Shown: in pieces, positions 42,339-50,861 of the stretch
Layout of the letters: each line of letters starts with the position of its first letter
Numbering within the stretch: the first letter of the stretch is position 1
From: Desulfosporosinus metallidurans
GTDB taxonomy: Bacteria; Bacillota; Desulfitobacteriia; Desulfitobacteriales; Desulfitobacteriaceae
Length of the DNA: 64,000 bases
Reading direction: 5' to 3'
NCBI RefSeq assembly: GCF_001936615.1
Contig: NZ_MLBF01000019.1
Span: 1 to 64,000 of the forward strand
Notes under the pieces: generated by a model
Databases searched by the model: none
Told to the model about the DNA's origin: nothing
Seen by the model: the letters and a program-made list of their open reading frames with translations, nothing else
Made by a program: the position numbers and the translations under genes

Positions 42339-42998
42339 CTATATACTGCCCATTTGCATGCAGTCGGCCTGCTCCGGTTCTTCAAAAGGTGAATCTCCCT
42401 GAGTGGGTGCTTGACTCTGATTCATGTCCAATGCCTGCTGATAGGCGTTGATGACAGCATCATCAAACTGCTGCCTGAAAGCTGCGGTCACCGGAAAACA
42501 GATGTCCTGATACTCTCCGTCGTCTGTTTTGCAGCTGGGCATAGCTACAAGCAAGCCCTTACTGCCGTCGATAATCTTTACATTGAGGATGGAGAAGCAG
42601 CCGTTCAGTTTGACTGTAGCTGTGGCCCGGACGCTTCCTGAGGGACGAATGGAACCGATCTTCACTTCCACTTTCATGGGCAATGGCTGCACTACCAAGT
42701 TTTTTTTACGGGGCTTTGCTTTGACCTGATGATCTATTGGCCTTTTCCGCTGCTGCTTATAGGTAAAAGAGGGCTTAATGCCTTCAAGGTCTTTGCGCCT
42801 CTTTACCCTATACTTTTCCGTGTCCTGCTTATATAGGTAGTACCATTCTTCATCAAAGCTGTATACCCACGCCATGCCTGTGGCATTCCCGGCCTTATAA
42901 ATCAACTGATATTTAAAAATGGAATCCGGATAGGAGGCAACCCTGATTAGATCAAGCTCCAGTTTTTCCGTTACTACCACCTCCGGCACAGGCGACAA
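42339..42998 (-). CDS. SpoVG-domain protein with N-terminal extension
   Basis: The C-terminal part (about 105-195) is SpoVG-like: VKIGSIRPSGSVRATATVKL, NVKIIDGSKGLLVAMPS, DICFPVTAAFRQQFDDAV. SpoVG proteins bind nucleic acids and regulate genes. The N-terminal 100 residues are basic and not recognised. The end EQADCMQMGSI carries a form of the common tail. The start is uncertain: the frame opens at a TTG at 42998 inside the T tract of a terminator, and a GGAGG further in has no good start codon behind it. Confidence 0.7.
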   Translation of the reverse strand: MSPVPEVVVTEKLELDLIRVASYPDSIFKYQLIYKAGNATGMAWVYSFDEEWYYLYKQDTEKYRVKRRKDLEGIKPSFTYKQQRKRPIDHQVKAKPRKKNLVVQPLPMKVEVKIGSIRPSGSVRATATVKLNGCFSILNVKIIDGSKGLLVAMPSCKTDDGEYQDICFPVTAAFRQQFDDAVINAYQQALDMNQSQAPTQGDSPFEEPEQADCMQMGSI

Positions 42999-43000
42999 AA

Positions 43001-43025
43001 AACACCAGCTTCTTATTCTGGTGTT
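43001..43025 (-). terminator. Strong terminator upstream of the SpoVG-like gene
   Basis: AACACCAG and CTGGTGTT pair perfectly over eight bases with a nine-base loop, followed by TTTT on the minus strand. Confidence 0.8.
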
Positions 43026-43045
43026 TGGATACTCCCTGTGAAATT

Positions 43046-43264
43046 TTATTCAGTTTTGTATTTCTCTGTTTTTTCTACATGAAGAAATCCCCTGGCTGTA
43101 TTCTCAACAATCCCAGAAGTTGCAAGGGATACAGGTGTATCCCCTCTGAATAAAAACCCGTCATGCAACGAATAGTTTTTCGTCAGTTCTGTAGTGGAAG
43201 ACTGTGGGTAAGTAGCTTGACCGACAATGCTTTGCTGCCTTTTCTTCTTAAACTTGCTCATCAT
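43046..43264 (-). CDS. Small basic ICE protein
   Basis: It has 72 residues with a Lys/Arg-rich start (MSKFKKKRQQSIVGQATYPQ) and no recognisable domain. Its start overlaps the stop of the gene upstream by four bases, so translation is probably coupled. Confidence 0.5.
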   Translation of the reverse strand: MMSKFKKKRQQSIVGQATYPQSSTTELTKNYSLHDGFLFRGDTPVSLATSGIVENTARGFLHVEKTEKYKTE

Positions 43265-43521
43265 GTTATCCCTTGGGTCTGATGATCAGTCAGCTTGCCT
43301 TCCGCACTGATCATATCCAGAATGGTGCTATAGCAGACATAAGCGTCATCAATTCCAACTTCCTCGGGCGTAATTTGCTTCCCATTCAGCTCAATTTCGC
43401 CATTCTCAAGCTTTTTAATAAAAATTCCTAGCAGCTCAAGCTGCCGCTGTCCGTCCAGACAATCAAACATATCCACCATCATTAATACTTCCTGAGAGGG
43501 TATGTTTTTTTCTTCGTCCAT
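43261..43521 (-). CDS. Small acidic ICE protein
   Basis: It has 86 residues from the ATG at 43521, which follows GGAGGGAG. It is helical and acidic (LMMVDMFDCLDGQRQLELLG, KKLENGEIELNGKQITPEEV). It is not recognised. It lies between a SpoVG-like gene and the small basic protein gene. Confidence 0.5.
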   Translation of the reverse strand: MDEEKNIPSQEVLMMVDMFDCLDGQRQLELLGIFIKKLENGEIELNGKQITPEEVGIDDAYVCYSTILDMISAEGKLTDHQTQGIT

Positions 43522-43572
43522 TAATATCGCTCCCTCCATTAATCTATATTTTGAGTTGCAGACTTGCTTTAC

Positions 43573-43959
43573 TTATCCCATCTGCATGCCGTTGGTCCGC
43601 TCCGGTGAATCAAAAGGGAGATCGTCGTGGGTAGGTGCCTGGCTCTGGTTTACCTGATGATAGGCGTTGAGCACAGCATCATTGAGCTGCTGCCTGAAAG
43701 CTGCGGTTACCGGGAAGCAAATGTCCTTGTACTCTCCATTGCCAGCCTTGTAGCTGGGCATGGCTACAAACAGTCCCTTGCTGCTGTCGATAATTTTCAC
43801 ATTGCGGATGGCAAAGCAGTCGTTCAAGTTGACCGATGCGGTGGCTCGGATACTTCCGGTCGGGCGGATAGAGCCGATCTTCACATCCACTTTCATGGAG
43901 AAGGTCTGAGTTGCTGTGTTTTCCTTGGCTGCGGCCTGTGCGTTTTCATTTTTCTTCAT
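43573..43959 (-). CDS. SpoVG-domain protein
   Basis: It has 128 residues. Nearly the whole protein is a SpoVG domain (VKIGSIRPTGSIRATASVNL, NVKIIDSSKGLFVAMPSYKA, DICFPVTAAFRQQLNDAVLN), very close to the C-terminal half of the protein at 42339-42998. The end PERTNGMQMG has the common tail. It may regulate ICE genes or act on nucleic acid. Confidence 0.85.
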   Translation of the reverse strand: MKKNENAQAAAKENTATQTFSMKVDVKIGSIRPTGSIRATASVNLNDCFAIRNVKIIDSSKGLFVAMPSYKAGNGEYKDICFPVTAAFRQQLNDAVLNAYHQVNQSQAPTHDDLPFDSPERTNGMQMG

Positions 43960-43998
43960 GGTCTTTTCCTCCTGCTACTTATTTTGAATACAAAAAAA

Positions 43999-44012
43999 AC
44001 AGCCTCTGCTGT
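43999..44012 (-). terminator. Weak hairpin with a long T run
   Basis: ACAGC and GCTGT enclose four bases, and eight T follow on the minus strand. It is between the YodL-like and SpoVG-like genes. Confidence 0.4.
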
Positions 44013-44020
44013 CGGGTTGG

Positions 44021-44581
44021 TTATAGGTTCATGGATTGACCTCCTTGCTGCTCCTGTTGAGACTCATTAAAGTCTATCTGCTGGAAGCCAAAGCGGTCGA
44101 CATAATGAAATTCGCTGCCGTTCTTGTCGTATAGCTCAATCACATCGGACATGGACAGGGAGTGCCCTTGGAAATCGGGGGGATGGCGCAGATTGAATTT
44201 TTCGAAGATAGCATCCAGATCGTTGGTTTCAAGCTGGCCGTCATACACCACCTGATAATTTTCAGGGTCCGGTTTTTCGAAACCTCCCTGGAGAAGTTCA
44301 TCATACCCAATGAATTTGATCATTGGATCAACCTCCGGCTTGAGCTGGTAGATGCGGCAGGATTTGAGGATCGGTTGCTCATCGAAGTCTTGCTGCCCGT
44401 TTGCCAGCCGGTCGTACACACCATTTATCCATTCCACGGACAGCCCTTGCTTTGCCGTGAGGAAATCATTCAGCTCCCCGCAGTGAAACATGGGATCAAC
44501 TACAGCCTTGCCATCGTCTATGTAACCTGCGGTATTGCCATAGAAGATGATGCGGTCTTTTTTGATAAAGATTCCAGGCAT
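44021..44581 (-). CDS. YodL-like polyvalent-type protein
   Basis: It has 186 residues. The second half has the YodL-like segments SCRIYQLKPEVDPMIKFIGY and FNLRHPPDFQGHSLSMSDVI, then ELYDKNGSEFHYVDRFGFQQ. YodL-like domains occur in ICE anti-defence or polyvalent proteins. The end QEQQGGQSMNL is a clear copy of the common tail. Confidence 0.75.
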   Translation of the reverse strand: MPGIFIKKDRIIFYGNTAGYIDDGKAVVDPMFHCGELNDFLTAKQGLSVEWINGVYDRLANGQQDFDEQPILKSCRIYQLKPEVDPMIKFIGYDELLQGGFEKPDPENYQVVYDGQLETNDLDAIFEKFNLRHPPDFQGHSLSMSDVIELYDKNGSEFHYVDRFGFQQIDFNESQQEQQGGQSMNL

Positions 44582-44594
44582 ATCGGCACCTCCT

Positions 44595-45188
44595 TTACAG
44601 ATTCATCCGCATTGAATTACCGGATTGCTCCTGCTCTGACAGGAATGCTTCCAGGTCTTCCTTGGAAGGATGAATCATCTCGCCTTTTATGACCTCTAAG
44701 ACATTAAAGTCATCTCGGTCACAGATCATGATTCTGTGCTGATAAGGTTTTTGCAGCTCCACATATTCCATAGCCTCTTTTTCACTGTAGAGCCCTACAC
44801 CTGCCTTGTATCTGCCGTTTTCAAGGAAGCTGTACCCGCTGTATTTTGGTGTTTGCTCACGTTCATTAGCAGAGGAGTGGGGCTTCATTTGCGATAGCTT
44901 CAGCCTTGCCCAATCAGGCAAAACCTCCGGCTTGATGGTGCCAAGAAAGTTTTCACGCCGCCACTCTGCATGTTCGTTGTCATAGAGACAGGTGGCAAAT
45001 ACCGCCCGGCCTCTGAGAGACGGGTCGCAGCCGAAGCCGGAACTGCCAAGCCACAGTTGGAAACGTTCATCGCGGTACTGATCCTTTAAGGCTTCATAAC
45101 GCATGACGATGATTTTCCCTTCATAATCCTCTTTATAATAGCTGTCCTTGATGCAGTCCTCCATGGTAAACAGCTTCTTATCCATCAT
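44595..45188 (-). CDS. LPD28-like protein with extra C-terminal domain
   Basis: It has 197 residues. The N-terminal 110 (EDCIKDSYYKEDYEGKIIVM, GFGCDPSLRGRAVFATCLYD, LPDWARLKL) match the LPD28-like domain of ICE proteins and the 110-residue neighbour at 45199. An additional domain follows (YSGYSFLENGRYKAGVGLYS, VELQKPYQHRIMICDRDDFN). The end EQEQSGNSMRMNL is the clearest form of the common tail. Confidence 0.7.
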   Translation of the reverse strand: MMDKKLFTMEDCIKDSYYKEDYEGKIIVMRYEALKDQYRDERFQLWLGSSGFGCDPSLRGRAVFATCLYDNEHAEWRRENFLGTIKPEVLPDWARLKLSQMKPHSSANEREQTPKYSGYSFLENGRYKAGVGLYSEKEAMEYVELQKPYQHRIMICDRDDFNVLEVIKGEMIHPSKEDLEAFLSEQEQSGNSMRMNL

Positions 45189-45198
45189 TCCATCCCCT

Positions 45199-45531
45199 TT
45201 ACAGATTCATCTGCTGGGAACTGCCGGATTGTATCTGCTCCAACGTATCCTTTGCCCAATCGGGCAGCAACTTCGGTTTTAGCACCCCCACCACATCACT
45301 CCGGTTCCAACGCATCTTTACTCCATCGTGGAGAGAGTTTGCAAAAATAGAACGACCCATCGGGTTTGGTCTGCTGCCATTGCCGCCATCGCAGTAATAA
45401 AGTTGATTTTCTCTGTTGTGATACTGTTCCGGCAGTGCCGATAAGGATATAACAATCACTTTGCCCTCGATAGACATGGCATAACCTGTTTCAATACAGT
45501 CCTCATGGGTGAAAGGCTTTGTGTTTTCCAT
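45199..45531 (-). CDS. LPD28-like protein
   Basis: It has 110 residues and is paralogous to the N-terminal domain of the protein at 44595 (EDCIETGYAMSIEGKVIVIS, GRSIFANSLHDGVKMRW, KPKLLPDWAKDTLEQI). It consists of the domain alone plus the tail SGSSQQMNL. Confidence 0.7.
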   Translation of the reverse strand: MENTKPFTHEDCIETGYAMSIEGKVIVISLSALPEQYHNRENQLYYCDGGNGSRPNPMGRSIFANSLHDGVKMRWNRSDVVGVLKPKLLPDWAKDTLEQIQSGSSQQMNL

Positions 45532-45543
45532 CCTTGTTCCTCC

Positions 45544-45834
45544 TTACTTTAGCACTTCAGTATTTTCATCTATCAGTGCAATCAGCTTTGCTGCAAGGGA
45601 AAGCTGAGTTTGCTTTTCCATGGTCTTCACCGCGGAGAAAACATACGCCTCTACCGCCAATGGGGACTGATCGCCAACCTCAATGAGATTGACCTTTTGG
45701 GCAGTCACCCGGCCTTTGTCCATGCCCATTTTCACAATGTCACCGTGGTTTATCTCAGCGGCACGGCGAAGCTCCTTGGGGATCAGCACCCGCCCTTTGT
45801 CATCCACCACCTTGTAAATAGCTTTACTGTCCAT
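45544..45834 (-). CDS. AbrB/SpoVT-like regulator
   Basis: It has 96 residues from the ATG at 45834, which follows GGAGGTG. A swapped-hairpin AbrB domain (YKVVDDKGRVLIPKELRRAA, then EINHGDIVKMGMDKGRV) is followed by a helical part. It is probably a DNA-binding regulator of ICE genes. It overlaps the gene upstream by 11 bases. Confidence 0.8.
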   Translation of the reverse strand: MDSKAIYKVVDDKGRVLIPKELRRAAEINHGDIVKMGMDKGRVTAQKVNLIEVGDQSPLAVEAYVFSAVKTMEKQTQLSLAAKLIALIDENTEVLK

Positions 45835-46252
45835 CCAAAACACCTCCATTCCTTATGACACTGCGAACAGCTTCCGGGCTGATCTTCAGTTCGGCAAACA
45901 GCTGGCACAGTTCATCGGGAATCATATCCAGCAGGTCTGCCGCCGTAATGATGATGGCACCCTCTGTGCAAATAATTTCAATGTCACTGCTCAGGGGGAT
46001 ATTTGCTGCTTCCAGCAGTTCATTGGGTAGCGAGATTTCCCCTTCTTCCGCTTCCATTTCTTCAAGGCTGGTAATTCCGTTCGACGCAATTAAAATTTCA
46101 CCGAAGGTATTGAGGGGATCGCCGAGAGACTTGCTAACGCAGGCAAGCCTCAATGTATCACCGGGCACAAGCCCCAGGTCTTCCATGAGACGAGCGGGGA
46201 TTGTGAGCTTACCTTGTTGGTCCACCGTGCTCTCGATTTCAATCATTTTCAT
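45824..46252 (-). CDS. Double AbrB-like protein
   Basis: It has 142 residues from the ATG at 46252, which follows AAGGAGGAA. An AbrB-type hairpin (IESTVDQQGKLTIPARLMED, then LGLVPGDTLRLACVS) occupies the first half. A second, more divergent hairpin (EISLPNELLEAANIPLSSDI) follows. It is probably a regulator or transition-state-like protein. Confidence 0.7.
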   Translation of the reverse strand: MKMIEIESTVDQQGKLTIPARLMEDLGLVPGDTLRLACVSKSLGDPLNTFGEILIASNGITSLEEMEAEEGEISLPNELLEAANIPLSSDIEIICTEGAIIITAADLLDMIPDELCQLFAELKISPEAVRSVIRNGGVLDGQ

Positions 46253-46312
46253 GGTCAATTTCCTCCTTAGCCCCATCATTGAAGCCTATAATTTTCTAAT
46301 GTTTTTTCATCG

Positions 46313-47251
46313 TCACTCTGTATTGTAAAAGCCGTTTGGCTTATCAAAGAGACCCATCTGCACCGGTATGTCCCGCCTGCGTTCCGAGGTGTCATAGTTA
46401 GAGATGAGTACCTCCGGATATTCGCAGCCTCCGTCATACCGCTGGGCCAGATTGTTCAGACGGGTGACGGATTCTATTTGATAACCCTCATATAGCTCCC
46501 GGATGTATTCGCAATCGTTATACGATACAAGAAAATCCCCTTCGATCTGGGCCAAGGTATCCCGTAGTCGCACATGGTCCTCCTTGCAGAACTCCACCTC
46601 ATAGTGCCCCTCGGTTTGGTAGTAGGGCGGATCGCAATAAAAAAAGGCGTTATCCCTGTCGTACTGACGGATCAACGCCTCAAAGTCTTTATTCTCAACT
46701 ACCGTATTGGCAAGCCTGCAGGATGCCTCCCAGATCAGGTGAAAGGCCCTCCGCACATCAAAGGGTTGGCAGCTGTAGGAGGTGCAGCCGCTGCCATAGC
46801 TGTACCGTATGAGCTTGAAAAAAGCCGCCGCCCGTTTGACATCGGTCACTTCCGCATTCTCCATCAGCATGGCTTTTACTTCTTCAAACTCCAGCTCTTT
46901 CAGATAGTGCTGTGCAAGATCAAGTTCTTCTTTCAAGTAATCTCGTGTGAATTCCTCTTTGCTTAGAAATTTTCGAAGGACCAGGAATTCATCTCTGGAA
47001 TTCAACGGTAGGAATCCAAGCTCCACCAGAAAAGCTGCTGTACGCTCCTTGACACAGAAGAACAGGTTGGCAAGGTTGGAATTGAAATCATTGTAAACTT
47101 CCAGGCACCTGCTATCCGGGCTTTTCCCGAAGAGAACCCAACCACCCCCGCCAAACACCTCAATGTATCGTCCGTATTCTTTGGGCAGGCGTTCATAAAT
47201 CAGTTCCCGAAGTGCCTTTTTTCCGCCTATCCAACTGATGATACTGTTCAA
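46313..47251 (-). CDS. D12-class DNA adenine N6-methyltransferase
   Basis: It has 312 residues. The AdoMet motif is IEVFGGGGWVLFGK, an N-terminal ISWIGGKK segment is present as in Dam/MboI-type enzymes, and the catalytic motif is FFYCDPPYYQTEGHY (DPPY). No restriction enzyme gene is adjacent, so it is an orphan methylase and may mark ICE DNA against host restriction. The start is TTG, ten bases after GGAGG. Confidence 0.9.
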   Translation of the reverse strand: MNSIISWIGGKKALRELIYERLPKEYGRYIEVFGGGGWVLFGKSPDSRCLEVYNDFNSNLANLFFCVKERTAAFLVELGFLPLNSRDEFLVLRKFLSKEEFTRDYLKEELDLAQHYLKELEFEEVKAMLMENAEVTDVKRAAAFFKLIRYSYGSGCTSYSCQPFDVRRAFHLIWEASCRLANTVVENKDFEALIRQYDRDNAFFYCDPPYYQTEGHYEVEFCKEDHVRLRDTLAQIEGDFLVSYNDCEYIRELYEGYQIESVTRLNNLAQRYDGGCEYPEVLISNYDTSERRRDIPVQMGLFDKPNGFYNTE

Positions 47252-47258
47252 TAAGTCA

Positions 47259-47455
47259 TCACCTCCTTGACCTTAACTTGTCGTAGATTTTCTCCACATC
47301 GGTTTTCATGCAGATTCCGTCCTGATCCCAGCAGATAAAGCCCACTCCGGCATAGGGACAACCTCTACACTTCTCCGTATCCTGCGGCTCGGCTACGCTG
47401 TAGACCTTTCTTTGATCGTTTGCTCTTTATCCGGCGTATTTTTGCGTATGTTCAT
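47259..47455 (-). pseudogene. Small Cys-rich protein with a -1 frame break
   Basis: ATG at 47455 follows AAGGAG and starts MNIRKNTPDKEQTIKERSTA and a stop. The -1 frame continues KVYSVAEPQDTEKCRGCPYA, then GVGFICWDQDGICMKTDV and an end KLRSRR. The Cys pattern CxxC-x8-C-x6-C suggests a metal-binding knuckle. A one-base loss near an AAAGAAAGG run is the simplest cause. Its stop overlaps the ribosome site of the methylase gene. Confidence 0.55.
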
Positions 47456-47484
47456 CTTTTTCAACTCCTTCTGAGGCACAAAAA

Positions 47485-47511
47485 AAGACGCTGCCTCATC
47501 GGTGACGTCTT
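47485..47511 (-). terminator. Terminator after the first ArdA-like gene
   Basis: AAGACG and CGTCTT enclose 15 bases, with TTTTTTT following on the minus strand. It lies between the ArdA-like gene and the Cys-rich gene. Confidence 0.65.
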
Positions 47512-47536
47512 ATAGGTCGATTAGATTAGGATCCAC

Positions 47537-48706
47537 CTATAGCTGTTGCTGCTGAATGGTTTCTTCATTTTCGCCAACGTCAAAATATTCGTTTGCATTG
47601 CGGCAGATGTACCCATAGTCGGTGAACCTGCCCTTTTCAGCAGCGATTTTCTCTGAACCCAAAGCGGTATAATCGATAAATCGCTGTGCCATGTCGGGAA
47701 TATTTGCACCGGCAGTTTCCATGCGCCTTCGTCCATATTCGGCTTGCGTCCTCACTTCAGGAAAGTGGTCATAGCATTTTAGATTCAGTCCGCAGTTATA
47801 GTAATCGCCCACATGGAGGGAGCCAGGATTCACTCCCTGGGTTTCATATTGAATAACAGCCTCCAAGGTCAGCCAATCCCTTTGATCGATTTTTTGAATG
47901 GTTTGGGCAAGGGTGTCCAATTCAACCAAGCATGCCTCTTTTAAAACTTCTCTGTCGAACCCTTGTATGAGACAGCTCACATCGGCTATTTGCGCGTCCT
48001 CGATATCCTTTATCCCCAGCTTGCTGCAAACCAGCTCTTCTTCTCTTTTTGTCAGCGGCTGCCGCAGCCAGATCCCATCGTCCCCGGAGTTTATAGGTTT
48101 GAGTTTCACCTTGATAGGTATCGCTGCCCCCTGCATCACGTCTGGGAATGTTTGTCCATCGTAGGGTTCTGTGAGCTTGTAATCTCCTATGACCACATAG
48201 GCATGATCGAGGTATTGGCCTTTATCCTGAATCCTTTGGTGGAGCCCCACTTTTCGATGGTCAATAAACTCGATGAGATTGTCCGGCACTTCAATCCTTC
48301 CGGTTGTGACGCAATAGGAGCCAAGCAGTTCGTCATTGGTGATGCCCTGCAACGTGAAATGGTCAAGGTGATAGGTTAAATTGATCAGGTTTCTCATATC
48401 CGAAGCAGTTCCGGTTTTGAGGATATAGGCCATGACTTCCTGCTGATAGTCCGTGAGATAGGTGAGCCTTTCCGCAAGGAAGTTAATCTCTGCGAGTTCA
48501 TACCGATTGCCTGAGCTGCAGTTTATGTATTCCTCCAGTTCAGGGATGGGCAAATCACATTGGGTGACGAGGCAGTGAAAGTCTTGCCTGTCGTAGGGGT
48601 TGATGACTTTCATCGCCTCCCTAATCTCTTTTTCCGTCGCAGGAAGATAAAGCTCTGATGAAATTTCCTGTGCAGAAGGATGCTCTGCCTGTAGTTCTAT
48701 CCACAT
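47537..48706 (-). CDS. ArdA-like antirestriction protein, two-repeat form
   Basis: It has 389 residues from the ATG at 48706, which follows GGGGGG. ArdA-like segments occur twice (LYLPATEKEIREAMKVINP near the start, and LRQPLTKREEELVCSKL near 230). Others are MRNLINLTYHLDHFTLQGIT and the C-terminal YTALGSEKIAAEKGRFTDYG, YICRNANEYF. ArdA proteins mimic B-form DNA and block type I restriction enzymes. The end EETIQQQQL is Gln-rich without the Met motif. It is adjacent to a close paralogue. Confidence 0.7.
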   Translation of the reverse strand: MWIELQAEHPSAQEISSELYLPATEKEIREAMKVINPYDRQDFHCLVTQCDLPIPELEEYINCSSGNRYELAEINFLAERLTYLTDYQQEVMAYILKTGTASDMRNLINLTYHLDHFTLQGITNDELLGSYCVTTGRIEVPDNLIEFIDHRKVGLHQRIQDKGQYLDHAYVVIGDYKLTEPYDGQTFPDVMQGAAIPIKVKLKPINSGDDGIWLRQPLTKREEELVCSKLGIKDIEDAQIADVSCLIQGFDREVLKEACLVELDTLAQTIQKIDQRDWLTLEAVIQYETQGVNPGSLHVGDYYNCGLNLKCYDHFPEVRTQAEYGRRRMETAGANIPDMAQRFIDYTALGSEKIAAEKGRFTDYGYICRNANEYFDVGENEETIQQQQL

Positions 48707-48708
48707 CC

Positions 48709-49893
48709 CTACATCCCCCCAATCTGCTGCCCTTGCGGTCTGGTGCAAAACTCAAACACAAACTCTTTTCCGTTGCGGCAAATCAATCCGTAATCCGTGG
48801 ATTTCACACCATCCTCTTTCATTTTTGCTTCCCCATATCTCCTAAAATCAAGGAGCTTAAAGGCCATATCATCGTGTGGAAGTCCGGAGGCTTCGAGCAG
48901 TACCTGCCGCCCATAGTCCTCCGGTGAGCAAAGAGAGGAATAAAAGCTGTAGCAGTCCAGGTTTTGTGCAATGTCAATAGCCAAGTCCAGATCGGTGCAG
49001 TATTCATATTGAAGGGCAGCTTTGTACTTAGTGCCCATATTGCTATCTATGATTTTTGAAATAGCATTGCTTAAGATATTCAGCATTTCTATGTCCTCAC
49101 TATCAGAGAACACATCCTCGAAGCAGGGCATGCTGCTTTCGCAGTGGGTAAAAACGCAATCAACTAAAGAAGCCACCCCGATCTCCGACAGAGCAGATGT
49201 AATTTCAGCCTCCGATGCAGGAAGCTTCAGCCAAGCCCCTTTTGCTTTTTCCGGTTCAAAACATCCTTCTATAAGATACAGCTTGAAAACATATCCGCTG
49301 TCGCCATCGGGCTTGGGAATGTTGGTGCTGTCAAAGACAACCTTTATATCCGGCTCTGATTGCACTACATAACCGGTTTTTGTGAACACACCCTTTTCTG
49401 CCTCTCTGTGGATACGTCCCACCTTTTCATAGTCGATGTATTGCAGCACTTTTTCAGGCACTTTCTCCAGCTCCGTTATGAACTCATTGTCGACATAAAA
49501 TTTGCCGAGTTGCTTGTCATTGTACACTGCAAAGGCTACATTACAATCGGCGAGGTTGTAGGTGAGGTTGATGAGCTTAACAAGGTCAGGCGCTCCCTCC
49601 ATTTTTACTACTCCCTCAAAAGCTACTTTTTCAAAATCATCCATCCCGGCCAGCCGCCTTGCGAGGTAGTCAAGCTCATAAAGCGAAGCCTTTTTCGGCA
49701 GAAGCTCGTTTAAGTAATCCTGCCCACACGCATAATCCACTACCATAAAATCTGGATGCTCATCATCGATCCTTGCTTTTTCAAGGGCATCCTGTATTTC
49801 GGCATTCGTTGCAGGCAGACAGAGGTGTGCACCGATATAGCTGGAGTTATCGCAGAGATCATCTCTTAAAACCGTTATTTTTATTTCATTCAA
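48709..49893 (-). CDS. ArdA-like antirestriction protein, two-repeat form
   Basis: It has 394 residues from TTG at 49893, seven bases after GGGAGG. It parallels the neighbour in layout: LCLPATNAEIQDALEKARID, KLINLTYNLADCNVAFAVYN, a second repeat with LKLPASEAEITSALSEI, then IAQNLDCYSFYSSLCSPEDY and STDYGLICRNGKEFVFEF. It ends GQQIGGM, a variant of the common tail. It is acidic overall, as expected for a DNA mimic. Confidence 0.7.
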   Translation of the reverse strand: MNEIKITVLRDDLCDNSSYIGAHLCLPATNAEIQDALEKARIDDEHPDFMVVDYACGQDYLNELLPKKASLYELDYLARRLAGMDDFEKVAFEGVVKMEGAPDLVKLINLTYNLADCNVAFAVYNDKQLGKFYVDNEFITELEKVPEKVLQYIDYEKVGRIHREAEKGVFTKTGYVVQSEPDIKVVFDSTNIPKPDGDSGYVFKLYLIEGCFEPEKAKGAWLKLPASEAEITSALSEIGVASLVDCVFTHCESSMPCFEDVFSDSEDIEMLNILSNAISKIIDSNMGTKYKAALQYEYCTDLDLAIDIAQNLDCYSFYSSLCSPEDYGRQVLLEASGLPHDDMAFKLLDFRRYGEAKMKEDGVKSTDYGLICRNGKEFVFEFCTRPQGQQIGGM

Positions 49894-49949
49894 TTTCAAT
49901 CCTCCCATCTATGAGAATTTGTTTATCTGCAGCGTGGAGGTCAATCCAT

Positions 49950-50378
49950 CTACATCTTCAGCTCATACTGTGGCTCCGGTTCAGGAACTTCCTTTGCAGC
50001 AGGAAGCAGCTCCTGAACGTGGCAACTGGTGCGTTTGAGAAAAATGGCCTGCAAAGCCAGAGTAAAGTTTTCCTCATCCAGCGTGTCGATCAACTCCGAG
50101 GGGGAAACCTCCATGGAGCCGTTGAAAAGATTGGCCGCCAGCTTGATGAGCTTTCTTTCACCGCTGGGAAAGTCCTGATTGGACAGCATTTTTTCAAAGT
50201 CGATGCCCTCTCTGTCGATATACCTGCTGGTCTTTTTATACAGATCGTTTTTTGTAGAGAGAAGCAGATACAGGGCAGGCAGGTAATAGCTGTCAGCCCT
50301 GCCATCGGGATAAATCCTGTTTTCCTTTTGCAAGCAGTGTACGACCTTCTGCCGGTGGACTTCATCGTGAAAATGTAT
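49950..50378 (-). CDS. DUF6075-like ICE protein
   Basis: It has 142 residues from GTG at 50378, which follows AAGGAGG. The segments IHFHDEVHRQKVVHCLQKEN, DFEKMLSNQDFPSGERKLIK and LAANLFNGSMEVSPSELIDT match DUF6075 of clostridial ICEs. The end EPEPQYELKM has an acidic linker and a hydrophobic/Met end. The function is unknown. Confidence 0.65.
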   Translation of the reverse strand: MHFHDEVHRQKVVHCLQKENRIYPDGRADSYYLPALYLLLSTKNDLYKKTSRYIDREGIDFEKMLSNQDFPSGERKLIKLAANLFNGSMEVSPSELIDTLDEENFTLALQAIFLKRTSCHVQELLPAAKEVPEPEPQYELKM

Positions 50379-50447
50379 CACACAATATTCCTCCTTATAA
50401 ATGGCTGCAATCTGCAGCACCAATAATACTTTCAAAAAATATCCCCT

Positions 50448-50861
50448 CTATGAAAGTAAAAGACCGGCATATACAAAGAACCCGATGCCCAAAAATACGG
50501 CCAAAGGCACGCTCCTTTGCTTTGTCGCTCTGGCATAAATGCAGGCAGGGATGACAGCAAAAAAGAGGATGGCTGCAAGTCCGTAAAGCCCGAAACAAAA
50601 GCCTAAGGCTGCCATCAGCTTAATATCTCCTCCACCAACACCGCCCCATTTGAAAGCAATCATAAGAAGGCAGACTGCCGGGAACAAAAGTCCCGTAAAT
50701 CTTTCAAGCAGGGGAATATATAAGATTCCTTTACCATTGATGACCGCAGAAGCAAATCCCACCATAAGAATGGCAATCCATGTCCAATCGGGAATAATCC
50801 GTTTTTTCCAATCCGTGATGGCAGCACAGACCATCGGGATGGCATAAAGCAGCATCATCAT
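50448..50861 (-). CDS. TadV/CpaA-type prepilin peptidase (set 2)
   Basis: It has 137 residues and about five hydrophobic segments. The catalytic Asp are in AAITDWKKRIIPD and WGGVGGGDIKLMAA. It is the last gene of Tad set 2 and overlaps the surface-protein gene as ATGA. Confidence 0.88.
   Translation of the reverse strand: MMMLLYAIPMVCAAITDWKKRIIPDWTWIAILMVGFASAVINGKGILYIPLLERFTGLLFPAVCLLMIAFKWGGVGGGDIKLMAALGFCFGLYGLAAILFFAVIPACIYARATKQRSVPLAVFLGIGFFVYAGLLLS

Noticed and set aside
46313..47251. A complete restriction-modification system around the adenine methylase
   Set aside because: Neighbouring genes are AbrB-like regulators, a small Cys-rich ORF and ArdA-like proteins; none has nuclease motifs, so the methylase is treated as an orphan.
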